From assembly GCF_000264905.1 (NCBI RefSeq), contig NW_006763157.1:143983-197566 (forward strand): a stretch of 53,584 nucleotides of DNA, given 5' to 3'. Below are positions 9,769 through 21,637 of the stretch, piece after piece. The DNA is from Stereum hirsutum FP-91666 SS1. Taxonomy: Eukaryota > Basidiomycota > Agaricomycetes > Russulales > Stereaceae. Position numbers and translations under genes: made by a program. The notes under the pieces are model-generated. The model was not told where the DNA came from and did not search any database. It saw only the letters and a list, made by a program, of their open reading frames with translations. Position 1 is the stretch's first letter; the number at the start of each line of letters is the position of its first letter.

Positions 9769-12700
9769 ATGGGCAGTGTTGCACTAGATGGCCGCGCTGT
9801 ACAGGCTATGCTCAACGCTTTGCACGATTTGTCACGAACTGGACCTTTACCTCTAGAATATCTTGAACTCAGACAAACCTTGCTGGATGCTCAACACCAA
9901 GCTACTTCATCCAGCTCTAATGCCTCCTCCCAGTCTCCTTCTTTGCCTTTTGTGCCTACCACTGCACGTACCTCTGGCTCTAATTCTAATGCTGCATCAT
10001 TAAATATCTCAATCCTGGACCAAGATGCTTTAATATCTCATGGACTAGCCACTCCAGCTCCAAGCGGCTACTCGACTCGTCAATCTACTCCCATGATACA
10101 CACTCAACAGTCAGCTCTACTTCAAACTGGCGTCTCAATCCAGTCATTGAGCACAGATAGTGATGTGCTGGGTCTCAGTGATCTCATCTGTCCTTTATCT
10201 CCGCTCTCAGACATAGAAGGTACGCAATATCGTACCCGCATCCTATTGCAAGGTTCTCAACTCTGCATATTATTCTAACCTCAGATATCATGTTCAATTC
10301 ACCAACCTCTGAAGATATGGAGAGACCCGGCAGTGTTGAGGAAGAAGGCAGTGATCGTGAATACCAGCCAAGTGGGGATGAAGAGGAAGCTAGCTCAGAT
10401 GCGTGCAAGGACTGTGTAGAGGATGAGAGTAGGAGGGAGAACAGCTCTGGGAATAAGAGGAAGAGAAGTGGGAAGGGGAAGGGGAAGGGGAAGGGGAAGG
10501 GGAAGGGGAAGGGGAAGGGGAGCAGGAAACGGAGGAGAGCAGACGAGGGTAGTGAAGATGATGATGATGGTACTGGTGCAGGGCCTGGAGATTGGATGCC
10601 GTACTGGCACCCAGACTGCAAGCGTAATGGACATCGATATGTTTCGCTTCAAAAGATGGGGGAGATTCAGTGGACGAGGAAAGAGAAGGTGGAGATGATG
10701 AGGACTGGTGGCCTGAAAGGAGTGGTCGGACTTATGGGAGCAGGATTTGGAGGCGAGGGGTGGGCCACAACGGTGGACTCATGGGCGACAGCTGTGGCGA
10801 ATGCAGGAGAATTTGAGAGTCTGGCTGAGGGAGTTAGTTTTCCGATTCTCATTCGACGGTGCTCTGCTGCCATACAAAAGGGTATAGCTGCTTCATTCTT
10901 CTCCATGGTCAGCTATGTGCAGCTCTTTCTGAAGGCAATAAGGTAAGTACCATATCGATTTTCTGGAAGGGCAGTACATGACTATGTTTACTCTTGGGAG
11001 CAGTCTTCGTACCATTCAAGGTCAAACTCAGCTTCTACCTGTCCGTGAACTATGGGCTAGGGAGGTAGAGATATTGAAGAGTCCAACATTTGAACCGCCT
11101 TCGCATCGGACCTTTGAAGACTGGTGTACTTTAGGTGGCAAGTACGCCACAGTGGCAGCGGGCGGTAAGTCTTATCCTCATTGTCTTCAGATACACAGCA
11201 CGATTGAAACGACGCATGTGAAGGTACTATTTATGCCCTACTGGTATTAGCGGGACAAGATTTGTACGTCTCTATGGGGAAGATAGAAGGCTTAACGCAT
11301 CGTACCCTGGCTAACGCTCTGAGATCACCAGATAATTGTAAGTTGTGCATCTCTTTCTTCCTTGCATGTTTCTATTGGATTAACACAATGCATACACGGT
11401 TTCTACAGCGCCTGATACTGGAACAATCATAAGAAATGTGATCATCCCGGCAATCATACGCCTGCGTAGCCTGATCCATTTGAGTATCCCTGATGTCAAC
11501 GACACCACAGGGCAGGATGTAGATTGTGGAGACATTGCTGCTTCAGATACCAAGCTGGGTATTGCATCCTACAAGTATGCTGACTTTTATCTATTTCACT
11601 TTAATCGAAATACTTATAGATCTCTTACTCTTGTAGCGATATCAAGTTTGTGGAACGTAACATGGAACTGTGGCGCACTTTCAGCAGTCCTCCTAACTCC
11701 TGGGCGACTAGAAGACTCTACATCAGTTCCTCATCAAATGTTCAGCTTTCTTCTCCTCCCCTAAACACTCAGCTTTCCTCGTCTATCCCCACTACCACCT
11801 GTGAAACACCTTCAGCTGATCCTCTCCTTCCTTCTGCAATGACGGGTCCACGACAGCGAGTGCCACCATCTTACCTCGAGGTTCTGAATACGAGATACGA
11901 TCCCATAGCTAAAGCCAACGCTAAGCCTATGGAGGTTTCGGAAAGAGCGATGAATCTGGACAACACCCTACGTGAACAGGCAAGGGCTGAGGAGGGTTTG
12001 GTCATTGAAGATTTTACTGAGCTCAAGAGGCTTGTATGTGTCTTTCTGATCGTCTCTTGATTAATTGTACTGACGGTTTCTATGTTTAATCAGATCCAAA
12101 CATTTTATGATGAAGATGGGGTCAAGAGGGAAGGGGAATACTTGCGTCCTACTCGAGACAGCCTTCCGTATGTATCAGTGATTTTTATGCTAGGGATGTT
12201 GTGGCGACGGTGTCTTATTGATGGATTCCAGGAACTTTCTTCGTATCAATGATGTTCATGGCAACCTTCTGGCATTCTTCTGCAAGGGCATGCCGGAAGT
12301 GTTGCGATCAACTCTTTACTCCAATCTCAAGGCTATGTTTGGCGATCTTCAATCACTAATTTGGCTGGATACCAAGAAGGCTAGAGATGAAGGAAGGCCA
12401 GTCTCCTTTCAGACTCTACATTGGTGCTGGTGGGCTAGGTACTGCACTCAGGTATGTCTACGTTACTGTAATCTCATAGTGATTAATCTCATATATGTTC
12501 AGGGAGATGACGCGTTGAAAGATGTCCATCCTCTTCAGCAGCAGAGAGAAGGTACAACACGTACCAACTACACCCAGCTCACACCGTATCCTTCTAAGGA
12601 CATGGAAGAGTACAGAGACCTTTATGATCGGGGAAAAGCCTTGTTCAAGCCTGTTTTTGAGTGGATTCAGGATGTGGTATGTCTTACTCAATCCATTTTG

Positions 12701-13126
12701 GGCGCATACTGAGTGGCTCCTTTTCTCCAGTTCTACCAGTGTCTACCTGAAGAATACGATGGCATGCAGGTATATGCTGAGCTTATTCCCAGCTCTAACC
12801 GTTCTGCTGTCGATCCTTGGTGTGGCTGGGTACTCAACTTGAATGTTATGACGCGCATTCACCGTGACAATGGTGATGTTGGCTTGTGTGCAGATGGCGT
12901 TATTACTAGCCCAGACTATGTTGGAGGCGATTTGTGTTTAGCTCAGCCAGGACTTATTCTTCCTCTTCTAAATGGGGACTTTTCTTTCTTTACCTCTATG
13001 AGTACTGATCACTTTAATTTGGATTACAAGGGGGAGAGGTGCTCGTATGTCTTCCAGACTTGCAAGGAGTTCAAGTCATGGGAAGAGGATCGCCATGGTT
13101 GGAAGGATAATAAGTTTATGACTTAG
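9769..13126 (+). CDS. TET/JBP-type 2-oxoglutarate/Fe(II) dioxygenase
   Basis: Putative DNA-base dioxygenase: TET and JBP enzymes oxidise the methyl group of 5-methylcytosine or thymine in the nucleus. Ten exons (9769-10219, 10285-10942, 11004-11164, 11251-11337, 11409-11574, 11637-12033, 12094-12167, 12232-12451, 12503-12676, 12731-13126) sum to 2784 nt, a clean 927-aa frame. The C-terminal double-stranded beta-helix carries the HxD motif (H840, D842 in RIHRDNGDV), GGDLCLAQPG at 861-870, NGDFSFF at 877-883, the distal His H890 and Arg R899 in the YKGERCSYVF block. The N-terminal half is Ser/Thr-rich, then acidic, with a (GK)n run that could act as a nuclear or DNA-contacting tail. Such genes are known to be expanded in Agaricomycetes and linked to DNA transposons. 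The distal gene order here (DUF6532, unknown gene, same strand) suggests a mobile module. Substrate unknown. Confidence 0.85.
10470..10521 (+). repeat. GGGAAG hexanucleotide microsatellite
   Basis: About eight tandem GGGAAG/GGGGAA units inside exon 2 of the TET/JBP gene, encoding alternating Gly-Lys. Because the unit is 6 bp, length changes keep frame. The basic run is flanked by KRKRSGK and RKRRRA, which look like nuclear localisation signals. Confidence 0.9.
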
Positions 13127-13372
13127 ACATGTTTATTCTGTATTTATTTCTCTGACCTAGCATCTAGCTGCCTTTATAATGTGCGTATCATATGCCTGCT
13201 CTATACATATGTGGCCCATTGTGGCGTATTTGTTCCATGTTTGTTGTTTGCCTTTATTTGTCTCATGTTGCTATTCTGCCAGCAAGGCGCGTCGCTTTTC
13301 TTCCTTCCCTCCTTCCTTTGCTTTCTCCAGTTTATCTCTGTTGTTTATCCAGAGGATTTCTCTAACTGCCCT

Positions 13373-15846
13373 ATGTCTGGAAAATCGAAAGTGAAGCAAG
13401 GCAAGGCTGCTGCTGGCTCTACACCCGGACGCAGCACTCGCAATGGTCAGTCTCTGTCTTCTATCTCATCAGGATCAGCGTGTGAGCCATCATAACTAAC
13501 TACATTTTCTAGCCAAGAAGCTAGAGGTTGGTCTTCCTTTGGTCTCACAGAGGGCTACCCGCTCCAAGGACGCCAATGAGCAGGTCAGTGTCTACCCACT
13601 CATCAAGAAAGTCCACCTCTGAATGACGCTTGCATGTAGGCTGAAGAAGCTGCGCCGGCGCCCTCAAAGGCGGGCACCAACAAGAGGAAGGCTCCTTCTT
13701 CAGCCGCCGCCCCCCCGGCAAAGAAGTCCGTCAAGAAGACTGTAGCTCCACCGACACCGGATCCTACACCCGCCACAAAACCGCTTACCGCTGTCCAGAG
13801 ACGAAAGATCGAGGAGAAGGCGCAGGAGCAGAGGCGTAAAGGTTTAATTCCTTTCCTTTCCTTTCCTCGCTTCACTGGCTTCTATATCTTACTTATTAAC
13901 ATCTTCACATATAGAGATACAGGAAGCCAACCGTACGCTTATGGCAGATGACGCTGATGCTCAGCAAGTCGAGGATGAGGACGACAACAATGGCCCTCCT
14001 CCCAACCAGCTTCAACAGGCTAAGTACAGGCGTAAGTCGAAGTCCAAGGACCTTACGCCAACTCCGTCCGAATCCGATGCAGGCATAGAGCTCAGCTCGG
14101 ACACGGAGATTGATGGAGAAGATGAGGAGAATGCCCTTGGCCATCGTCTCGAGGCTAGCATGCAGGGTAAGTATGGTACATTCTTTGTTCATATATATCT
14201 TTGTGCTGATATTGGGCAAGCCCTCGACGAGGAAATTGATCAACTAGACGATGATAATTCTATGGATTTCGATGGTGACGCGGAAGGTGCGCCTACTTCA
14301 CTTGATCCATCTTACTTCTCTTACTCATGTATGCTTTTATGCCCCAGAGGAAGAACAGCAGGAAGATGCGGACCAGGATGAAGTAAAAGAAAAGAAGGAA
14401 AAGGTTCAGGATGACCCGTTTGCCAACGACGTAAGTCATTCTGCTCATGTCTGTGCATTACTGATATATTCTGCCAGATTATGGATCTCCCTGTCCAGGC
14501 GAAACAGCCCAAGGGCTCTAAGTCCTCTAAGACTGTGGTGGCACCAGACGTCACCCCAATCGCCACCTCCGCCACCTCCGCCACATCTTATGTTATCCAG
14601 GTTGCCGGTGACAAGAACCCGTTCACAAAGGAGGCTTTCACTCTTTCACGTTCTGCGTGGAACCGCTTCCGCGTTTACATCCAGCTCGTGAACGCATTCC
14701 CGCGGAGTGATGCTCGTCGTCGCATTATTATAGAGCTGATCAGAGACCTTGTCCTTCACGTATCCAGCTATCGTTACGTCTGGAAGCGACTTGCATCTGA
14801 TCATCGTTATCTTATGGTCAATTATGTATGTCTCTTTCTCTTTCCTCATTGTTTCTGGTAGTTTCTAACTTATGTTGTCTCTACGCTAGACGTGGAAAGC
14901 AGCTTCGCAGGTACGGGGAGAGTGGAAGATGTCTGCTCTCCCCATCGTCAAGGACCAGTACTTCAAGGGCTACATGAATGACGCAAACTGGAAGGAACGT
15001 CAGGCCCTAGCAAAGTGGTTGCTAGGAGATAACCCAAAGAAAGCTGATGTCTTCGTCTTTGGGACGATAGATTATGAGGTACGCCACATCAGTGCCACCA
15101 TCAAGACTTTTTCTATCTTATGTTTGCCTTATTTATCTTCAGGGTGACCGCTCATGGAACTGGCAGACCATGTATCAGCACAGTTCCATCAGTGAACTCA
15201 TCAAGTATCAATGCTTTCAGCGTGGCAATGAGCCGGACGGCCTTCGCAACATGGAAGAGTTCAGTAAGATGACACTTCCTCTGGTCGCGTTAGCTTGTAC
15301 CGTCGTACGTGTCCCATTTCCCTTTGTCTTTCATTACTTCCTTTTGACTAACTTGTTATATTAGATTGAGAACTGTATCCGTGGTTACGTCGAGACTGGT
15401 ATTTATGGGCGTGGCATTCAGTTTGACGATCGTAATAATGCGTTAAGGTAAGTATTCTATCTCTACTCAATGCCAATGACCTTTTTCTTATCTTTGCCTG
15501 GTATTTAGGTATCACTATCACCTGGGACGCATCCAGTCCTTTGAACAGAGGTCCGACAACTTTATAGCCTGGTCATATAGCCTTGTCTACAAGGACATCT
15601 TGTACGTTTTCTCGTTTTGTGTATAGTCCAGACTCTGACTAGAGATTTAGAAAATCTCTTGACTTGGGGTATCTCCAGGCAAATGCGAACGACGACCTTG
15701 ACGAGGTTGACTACGAGGCTCTGAGGAACGTGCCTCGTGTTGATCCTGATGCCCGTCCTGCTCCCGATCAGGGTGAGGGTGAGGCACAGGCTCAGGAGGC
15801 TCATGATCCAGAAGGTGTGGCTGCTGCTCAAGAGGTCCTGGCATAG
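13373..15846 (+). CDS. DUF6532-type protein with basic/acidic N-terminus
   Basis: Twelve exons with consensus sites (13373-13445, 13513-13583, 13640-13841, 13915-14166, 14221-14286, 14348-14430, 14478-14825, 14890-15078, 15143-15304, 15365-15447, 15509-15601, 15651-15846) give a 605-aa frame. Residues 1-125 are Lys/Ala/Pro-rich (KRKAPSSAAAP, KKSVKKTV), a likely nuclear localisation region. Residues ~130-240 are acidic. From ~270 the text matches the basidiomycete domain DUF6532: RIIIELIRDLV, a TWKAASQVRGEWK segment, FVFGTIDYE, ISELIKYQCF, MTLPLVALACTVIENCIRGY and a final YHYHLGRIQSF. The function of DUF6532 is not established. It begins 247 bases after the TET/JBP gene on the same strand, with no other gene between, so the two may travel together. 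Apparently intact. Confidence 0.75.
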
Positions 15847-16323
15847 ACGTGTTGTGTTCCTTTTTTTGTGTTGTCTTTGTTGCCTGATGTGATCTTCTCG
15901 TCTGCTATGATGTTTTCTTGCTTGCTCTTTTTTGAATGTCATATGAATGTCTGCTATTGGATATTGGTGTGATGTGATCCTCTGGTATGTGCCACCTGTC
16001 CTGAGGGGTAGTACAGGAGTAGAGCTACCTCCCTAATTATAGCAACTACTTTAGGTATCATCACACTGCTGCCTATTATAGCACTCATTGAAGAGCACAG
16101 AATAGAATAGCAATGGATGCAACCATTCTTCTCATTGCAATCAACAGCCTTAGAGAATTTATAAGTAGAGCAGCTATGGGTGCTATGGGGAAAAATGAAT
16201 GCTATCAAATTTGGGATAGATACCCCACCTTGCTATCACAGCTCCACATGCTAGAGCCCATTTTTGGGCTATGATACTGCTGAAGACCCTTGATAGGACT
16301 CATAGCAAAGTATGCATTTCCTG
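15847..16323. other. AT-richer intergenic stretch between DUF6532 gene and unknown gene
   Basis: No coding region is seen. It contains several short imperfect inverted repeats, for example AGAGCCCATTTTTGGGCT at about 16254-16271, which can fold as a hairpin, and repeated ATAGCA words (ATTATAGCA, GAATAGCA, CATAGCA). It could include the 3' end of the DUF6532 transcript and the promoter of the next gene. Confidence 0.4.
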
Positions 16324-17618
16324 ATGGAAATTCCTCCCGCTGTTCCTCCATTTCCGAAGTTGGATTGGTCTCCTTGGCGTAATAAGGTCGCGGTTGAGAG
16401 CATAGCTACAAGCAGTAAGCCAGGGTGTTTATTTTCTTCGTGCTCTTACTGATAGTATATTTTTTCAGATGATTGGCAGAAGCTCAACAAGATCTTCTAT
16501 CCGCCTCGTGGCTCGGATGGTTTGGCTTTCGAACGGGAGGCTCGAGGAGTAGCTGTTCGCACCGATCTGGCAGCACCAACACCCCAGCTTTTCAACCGCA
16601 AGCAAAACATTCAAAAGAGGCTGGCTAACTTCCAGCTGGAGAAGCTTCATGGTATGTTTTCTTTTTCAGTATCTGTCTATTGATATATTTTAACTTTGAC
16701 TTGCTCTCAGCTGTCAATCGGGTGAGAAAGGCTCCGAGGGACAATAACATCATGCGGCTCCTCAATCGCCCCGAGGATCCTGAAGCTTTCAACTCCAACC
16801 TCGCTTCTGCTTGGAAACGCTCCAAGTTGCCCGACTGGTTTCCTCATCCGTACCACGGCTACGAGAACCTCAAGATCTATGTCTCTCACTCAAACTTGAA
16901 GCCTAAGAAGGCTGCACAGACCTTTTGGACGCCACCTTTTGAGATTTTCCTCTGCGGCGACAAACCCAAAACGATCCTGGCTCGGTGGAAGTTTTTGATC
17001 ATGTTTCGTGGCGAAATTCTCAACCACCTTATCCTCTCCCTTCGTGATCCCGCGGTCCACCCACTCACCAAGAAAGAATGGCGCGCCATCTCTTCCGGTG
17101 CCGAATTCCGGTTCCAGTGGCCAAAGGAGAAATCCTTCCCCGCCTTCGACCCTACTCACTATTGGCGTGCGGGTCTCATTCCGCTTTTCGCCACAGAGGC
17201 TACCACTAGTGCCAAGGAGGCGGTTCGTACACTGGGAGATGGAGCGCGGGTCATCCTGCCGGATATGCTCAGCTGTGATTGTGAGGTGGATGTAATTGAC
17301 TGGGAGAAGGACCAGAAGCTCAAGATCAGCCTCGCTCTCCTATTTGCTGAAGTCGCTTTGCTTCATGAGTTTGCGCTAATCGACCCCGACCTGACACGTG
17401 AGTATGGTGAGCCTCCGGAGCGTACCAATTTACCTTTGCTTGGAAACCTGCCTGACCATCTCATGAACAATTCAACTTTCGTCGAGAGGATGGCTTTACT
17501 CTGCCAGGTTGTTTGGTATGGAGGTCAGACTGAGCTCCGTGGTTGGGAGCGTAAGGACTTTGATGACCGGAAGAACTGGGTCTGGCACGTATCTTGCTAC
17601 CTGGAGCCATTATGGTGA
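16324..17618 (+). CDS. unrecognised protein with in-frame TGA before its natural end
   Basis: Three exons (16324-16414, 16469-16651, 16711-17618) join in frame to 393 codons, then a TGA at 17616-17618. The same frame then continues open for 53 more codons with coding-like text (KMYLLHVDRVTP, LVFWSTALQRDFG) up to a GT at 17780. The TGA therefore looks like a nonsense change within the gene rather than its end; a Trp codon would fit. The protein has many aromatic and basic residues (WKRSKLPDWFPHPYHGYENL, FEIFLCGDKPKTILARWKFL) and no signal peptide or membrane segment. I do not recognise the family. It is third in a same-strand row after the TET/JBP and DUF6532 genes, so it may be a cargo gene of the same element, now inactive. 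Downstream exons could not be placed. Confidence 0.6.
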
Positions 17619-17779
17619 AAGCATGAGCATCTGAAGGGGGAGAAGATGTATCTGCTTCATGTCGATAGGGTTACTCCGGAGATCGTGGCCTCCCTTGAGG
17701 ACGGTGATAGTTCTGCACTCCACAAGATCGAGATGTCGTTGCTTGTCTTTTGGTCGACTGCCCTCCAGCGTGACTTTGG

Positions 17780-18272
17780 TATCCTTCATACTCCTTTTTT
17801 TTCTTCCCCTGGTGTCGATTTGGATAGATTTACTTGTCTTGTCCATCGTCAATAAGCTTTTTTTCTCATTTTCCCTTTTTCTATATCTCTCGGACTTCGT
17901 TTTTACTTTGTGTGACTGTTTCTTGTTGTTTGGATGTCGTTGTCGCTATGTACTCTTATATCTGTCTTCTTTTGCTGTTTCTTGTATGCCTGGACGGCGA
18001 GTCTACGCTTCCTCTATCTCCCTTGCTGGTGAGTCCATCTGTTTTCTAACTCCTTACTTTTTTTTTACTAACTCTATGTCCTTATAGTGCTCTCCAATCC
18101 AGCTCTTCTGTATGTTACATTGTGCTAATAACATGCCCGCTCGGCCCTGTACTCTATGCTCTGGCTGGCGTGGACTTCTCTCTTTGCCTCTTTACTCAAG
18201 ACCCGCGTGTATACCCGTAAGTACCTCCAACTACTTGTGCTGATGACTGACTCGTAAGTACCCATGCCAGTG
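17780..18272. other. pyrimidine-rich stretch, likely intron/3' remnant
   Basis: Strongly T/C-rich on the plus strand, with several GT..AG pairs (for example an AG at 18086-18087). This suggests intron material or decayed 3' exons of the preceding gene. No frame could be followed with confidence. Confidence 0.35.
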
Positions 18273-18381
18273 CGAGTACCTGTATCCGTAGATACAAGTA
18301 CCTGTTCCCACGGATGCCACCCCGGATAGAGGTGTGGCCTCCGAGGGAACAGGTACTTGTTCCCACGGATACAGGTACTCG
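18273..18381. repeat. 48-bp-arm inverted repeat (hairpin)
   Basis: Left arm 18273-18320 and right arm 18334-18381 are reverse complements with about six mismatches, separated by 13 bases. Each arm itself holds two GTACCTGT-like words (GTACCTGTATCCGT and AAGTACCTGTTCCC), so the structure is a repeat within a repeat. It ends about 40 bases before the Ty3/gypsy fragment begins. Confidence 0.85.
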
Positions 18382-18422
18382 TACGGATATAATCGTGGTG
18401 AGCCCTGCTACCGGAGCCGTTT

Positions 18423-19769
18423 ATGATCCACACCGACCACTTGAACCTAGAGCATTGGAAATCCCCTCAGAATATGAACAGGAGGCAAGCACATTGGCAT
18501 TTGTACTTGAGCCGGTTCGATTATCGTATTGTTCACAAACCGGGCAAGACAATGCACCTCTCTGATCCGCTCTCTCGGCAGTTTGAAGTCAAGGACTCCG
18601 AAGACAACCAAGGGATAACCATGCTCAAACCAGAACACTTCATACATAGTGTGACAGTAGCTCTAAGCGAAACAGACTTAGAACGAAGAATACGCGAAGC
18701 TAGCATTAGAGAAGCAGAAGTCCTATCTACACTTAAAAGCATGATTCGCTCTTCGCCACAGTCGTTAGCTAGAGGAGTCCCAGACTGGGAGGAAATAGAT
18801 GGCCTTACATATTATCAGGACAGGCTCTATATCCCGAAAGATGGAGACTTGCGCACGGAGTTTCTAAAGTTGGTTCATGACCATCCAGCTGCAGGACATC
18901 CAGGTCGAAACGCCACATATGAACTCGCTTCAGAGCAGTTCTGGTGGCCTGGAATGTCAGCAATGGTGGCCAAATATGTGGAAGGTTGTGATAGGTGCGC
19001 AAGAATGAAGGAGTCCATACGGCCGACGAGGTCGGTTGTCCCACTAGAAGTACCAACTCGACCCTGGGAGGTAGTCGGCATAGACCTCATCGGTCCATTA
19101 CCAGAATGTCAAGGATATAATGCAGTCCTGACATATGTCGACCACTACACTGGACAAGTCAGACCAGTTCCTACCAGGACAGAAGTAACAGCAGAAGGAG
19201 TCAGAGATTTACACTTCAAACACGTCTTCCCAGATTTCGGTCTGCCGAAGAAGTTTGTCTCCGATAGAGGACCACAGTTCGCCTCTAGAGCTATGAGAGC
19301 ATTGTTAAAGCAACTCGGGATAGAAGGAGGTCTCACAACTGCCTACCACCCTCGTGCTAACGGAAAGACGGAAAGGATGAATAGAGAAATATCCAAGCAA
19401 ATCCGTCTTTACTGTAATCGCCGAGGCGAAGACTGGGTAGACTGGCTTCCAACCCTCACATTCGCGATAAACTCTCGGAAAAATAGTTCCTCTGGATTCG
19501 CACCGTTCGAGTTGTTATACGGCTTCAAACCTACTTCGGTACAGCCCACTGGTTCACCTTCGCAGTTCCCTTCAGTCGAAGCTCGCTTGCAAAAGTTAGA
19601 AGCAGCTCGCAAGGATGCGGAAGCAGCCATGAGGATGTCGAAGAAAGACCAGGCAAAGGAAGGAGATGTTGAGAAAAGGGCATTCGAGGTTGGAGATATG
19701 GTTTGGTTAGATGCAAAACCAATCCAGATTAAAGGAGTTCGCTCAAACATACGCACGAAGACCCAATGA
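18423..19769 (+). mobile_element. Ty3/gypsy retrotransposon pol fragment (RNase H end + integrase)
   Basis: An uninterrupted 448-codon frame. It begins inside the RNase H domain (TDHLNLEHW, IVHKPGKTMHLSDPLSR). It continues through the integrase zinc-binding module (H154, H159, C179, C182) and the catalytic core with D211 (VGIDLIGP), D271 (FVSDRGPQF) and E307 (GKTERMNRE). The last two are 35 residues apart, the classic D,D35E pattern. Reverse transcriptase, protease, gag and both LTRs are absent. The frame ends where it runs into repeat R1 (about 19,745), so the last ~10 codons are not retroelement sequence. The lack of stops across 1.3 kb suggests a fairly recent arrival, but with both ends missing it cannot move by itself. 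Ty3/gypsy elements replicate through RNA and insert with their own integrase. Confidence 0.92.
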
Positions 19770-20740
19770 TTGCGTCCTATAGCTAGACATCGCGCGCGCC
19801 AGCTGACTGAGAGAGCGACAGGAAGGTGACAGTTCGCCGTACGCATGTGGGTTGGGCGTCTGAGATCTGAGGAGGAATGGAAAGAGATGCGTTGGATGGA
19901 TAGATGTCGGCGAAAAGATGAGCTAGAAAGACGAGAGACGACTCGAAGACAACTCGTTGTGGCTGAAGTGCCGGGGCGGAGAAGAAGAAGGCAGGAGAGA
20001 TGGGAGAGTAGAGTTGAGACAGCGGCATGTTGTCTCTATGAATCATGGCCTCTTATGAGGCGCACACATCATCTCCAGTGCGTCAAACCAAGACGACTAT
20101 GGCGAGCGCGCATGGGGTACCATGTCGATATCTCTGATGCGAGGATGGATAGATGTCGGCAAAAAGACGAAGTTGAAAGTTCGAAGATGGTCTGTTGTAA
20201 CCTAAGCGCTAGAACAGAGAGCAAAGAGTAGCATAGGAGCATAGAAGCACAGTTGAGACAGTGCGATATGGTTTCGCTCATCCGAGAACACAGGAGATGC
20301 CGTAGAGAACGGAGCATTCGATAGAGGACAGACGGGTGGATCAAATACAAGATAGATTCTCTCGAGAGTAGATGTGGACGAACATGGAACACGTCGGGAC
20401 ATCGCGCTCAAGACGGACACTGGAGCAGAGTTCGGTTGCGGATCGAAGCACGCACCGAAGGCGTGCCAGAGTGTGCGGTGCGGTGCGGTAGCTGGGATTC
20501 GGAAATGGGTGCTCTGAATCATTGATTTGCGTGGCTGGTTTACCGACGCGAGTACAACACAGCTGCCGACTCTACGACAAAGAACAACGAAGAACAGAGA
20601 GAGAACGGAGAAGAAGGCGCCGACGAAGATGGCGGCGAGGAGCACGTCGCGCTTGGTCTCGTCTCGGCGTGCGGAGACTTCCGGAAGACTTCTCAGTTCT
20701 CACGCTACCTGCTACGAAGGCAGAATAACACCATAAACAC
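19745..20740 (-). repeat. repeat R1, copy 1 (inverted orientation)
   Basis: The reverse complement matches 24,890-25,890 and, more weakly, 46,830-47,465. Shared landmarks include a CAGTCAGCTGGCGCGCGCGA block, GTGCGTATGTTT at the edge facing the pol fragment, and repeated GCCGACATCTATCCATCC words. No credible coding frame was seen. The R1 edge at ~19,745 interrupts the retrotransposon frame. Confidence 0.75.
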
Positions 20741-21637
20741 AGAAACCACATTAAAAAGCGTGCGTGGCTCACGACAGCAATGAAATTGAACTCAGTACTC
20801 TACTCATTAATACCACTCTTCCTTCCTTCCCGAGCCCTTTCAAAGCCGGAGGCCAGGAAGCCAGCGGAGGAAAGAGAACGGCAAAGGGCAAAGGGCAAAA
20901 AGCAGTTCATTAGTTTAATTAATTAATACAGAGAAGTTCAAACGGGAGCAAGTCCGGCATTGGCATGGGATGGCATGGAATATGTACAGCGAAAGGGTCG
21001 TGGGTCGTGAGCGAAAGCGGGAACGTATGTTGGTGGGTGGGTAGGCGGGCAAGGAGGGAGGCGGTAGGTAGGAAGGGAGGGAGGGAGGTCAGCATAGGTA
21101 GGAGTCCACAGCGCAACGGTGCAAATTCCGAGTCCGGGGGCTACACGACGGGGAGGGAGAGCAGCGGATCGAGATGTATACACTGGGTTTAAAGCCCGAG
21201 GCGAAGAGGCGAGACGAGGAGGATAGGATGTATACCGAGGAACCGAGGTGACTGACTGAACGGAACGGGATGGAGAGACTGAATGAAACCAAGCGGGGAG
21301 ATATCAGCGTCGTGAACATGAACATTTGCAAAGAAATTTCGGAAAGGTGGACAGTGGGAACGACGGTGAGGAAGACGAACGAGACACACACCATCCATTC
21401 CAAAAACACCACCCGAAGCGCACGCAATGATTCACTCATAACGTGAACCGGTTTGAAGTTAAGATATGGAACGTATCGTAAAGCACGGAGATAGAGAAAG
21501 AAGCAGCAGCACGGGCAAAAAGGATGCGAGGCGAGGAATGAATGCAAAAGGCGTCTCACGACAAGGTGACGAGCGAAAAAAGAAAGTAAAGCTCAACGGC
21601 AAACGCATATACCCACCACCTATTCCACACCCACACC
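20741..21637. other. intergenic, 3' side of the membrane-protein gene
   Basis: No supported gene. Contains purine-rich tracts (GGGAGGGAGGGAGG near 21,075) and is probably partly the 3' untranslated region of the minus-strand gene that ends at 21,638. Confidence 0.4.

Noticed and set aside
10184..10652. Minus-strand frames rich in Pro/Leu/Phe opposite the Gly-Lys run
   Set aside because: Antisense of the GGGAAG microsatellite and acidic region inside the TET/JBP gene exon 2.
18314..18565. 83-codon frame across the hairpin and the pol fragment
   Set aside because: Overlaps the retrotransposon RNase H/integrase frame in another phase; a shadow of that frame.
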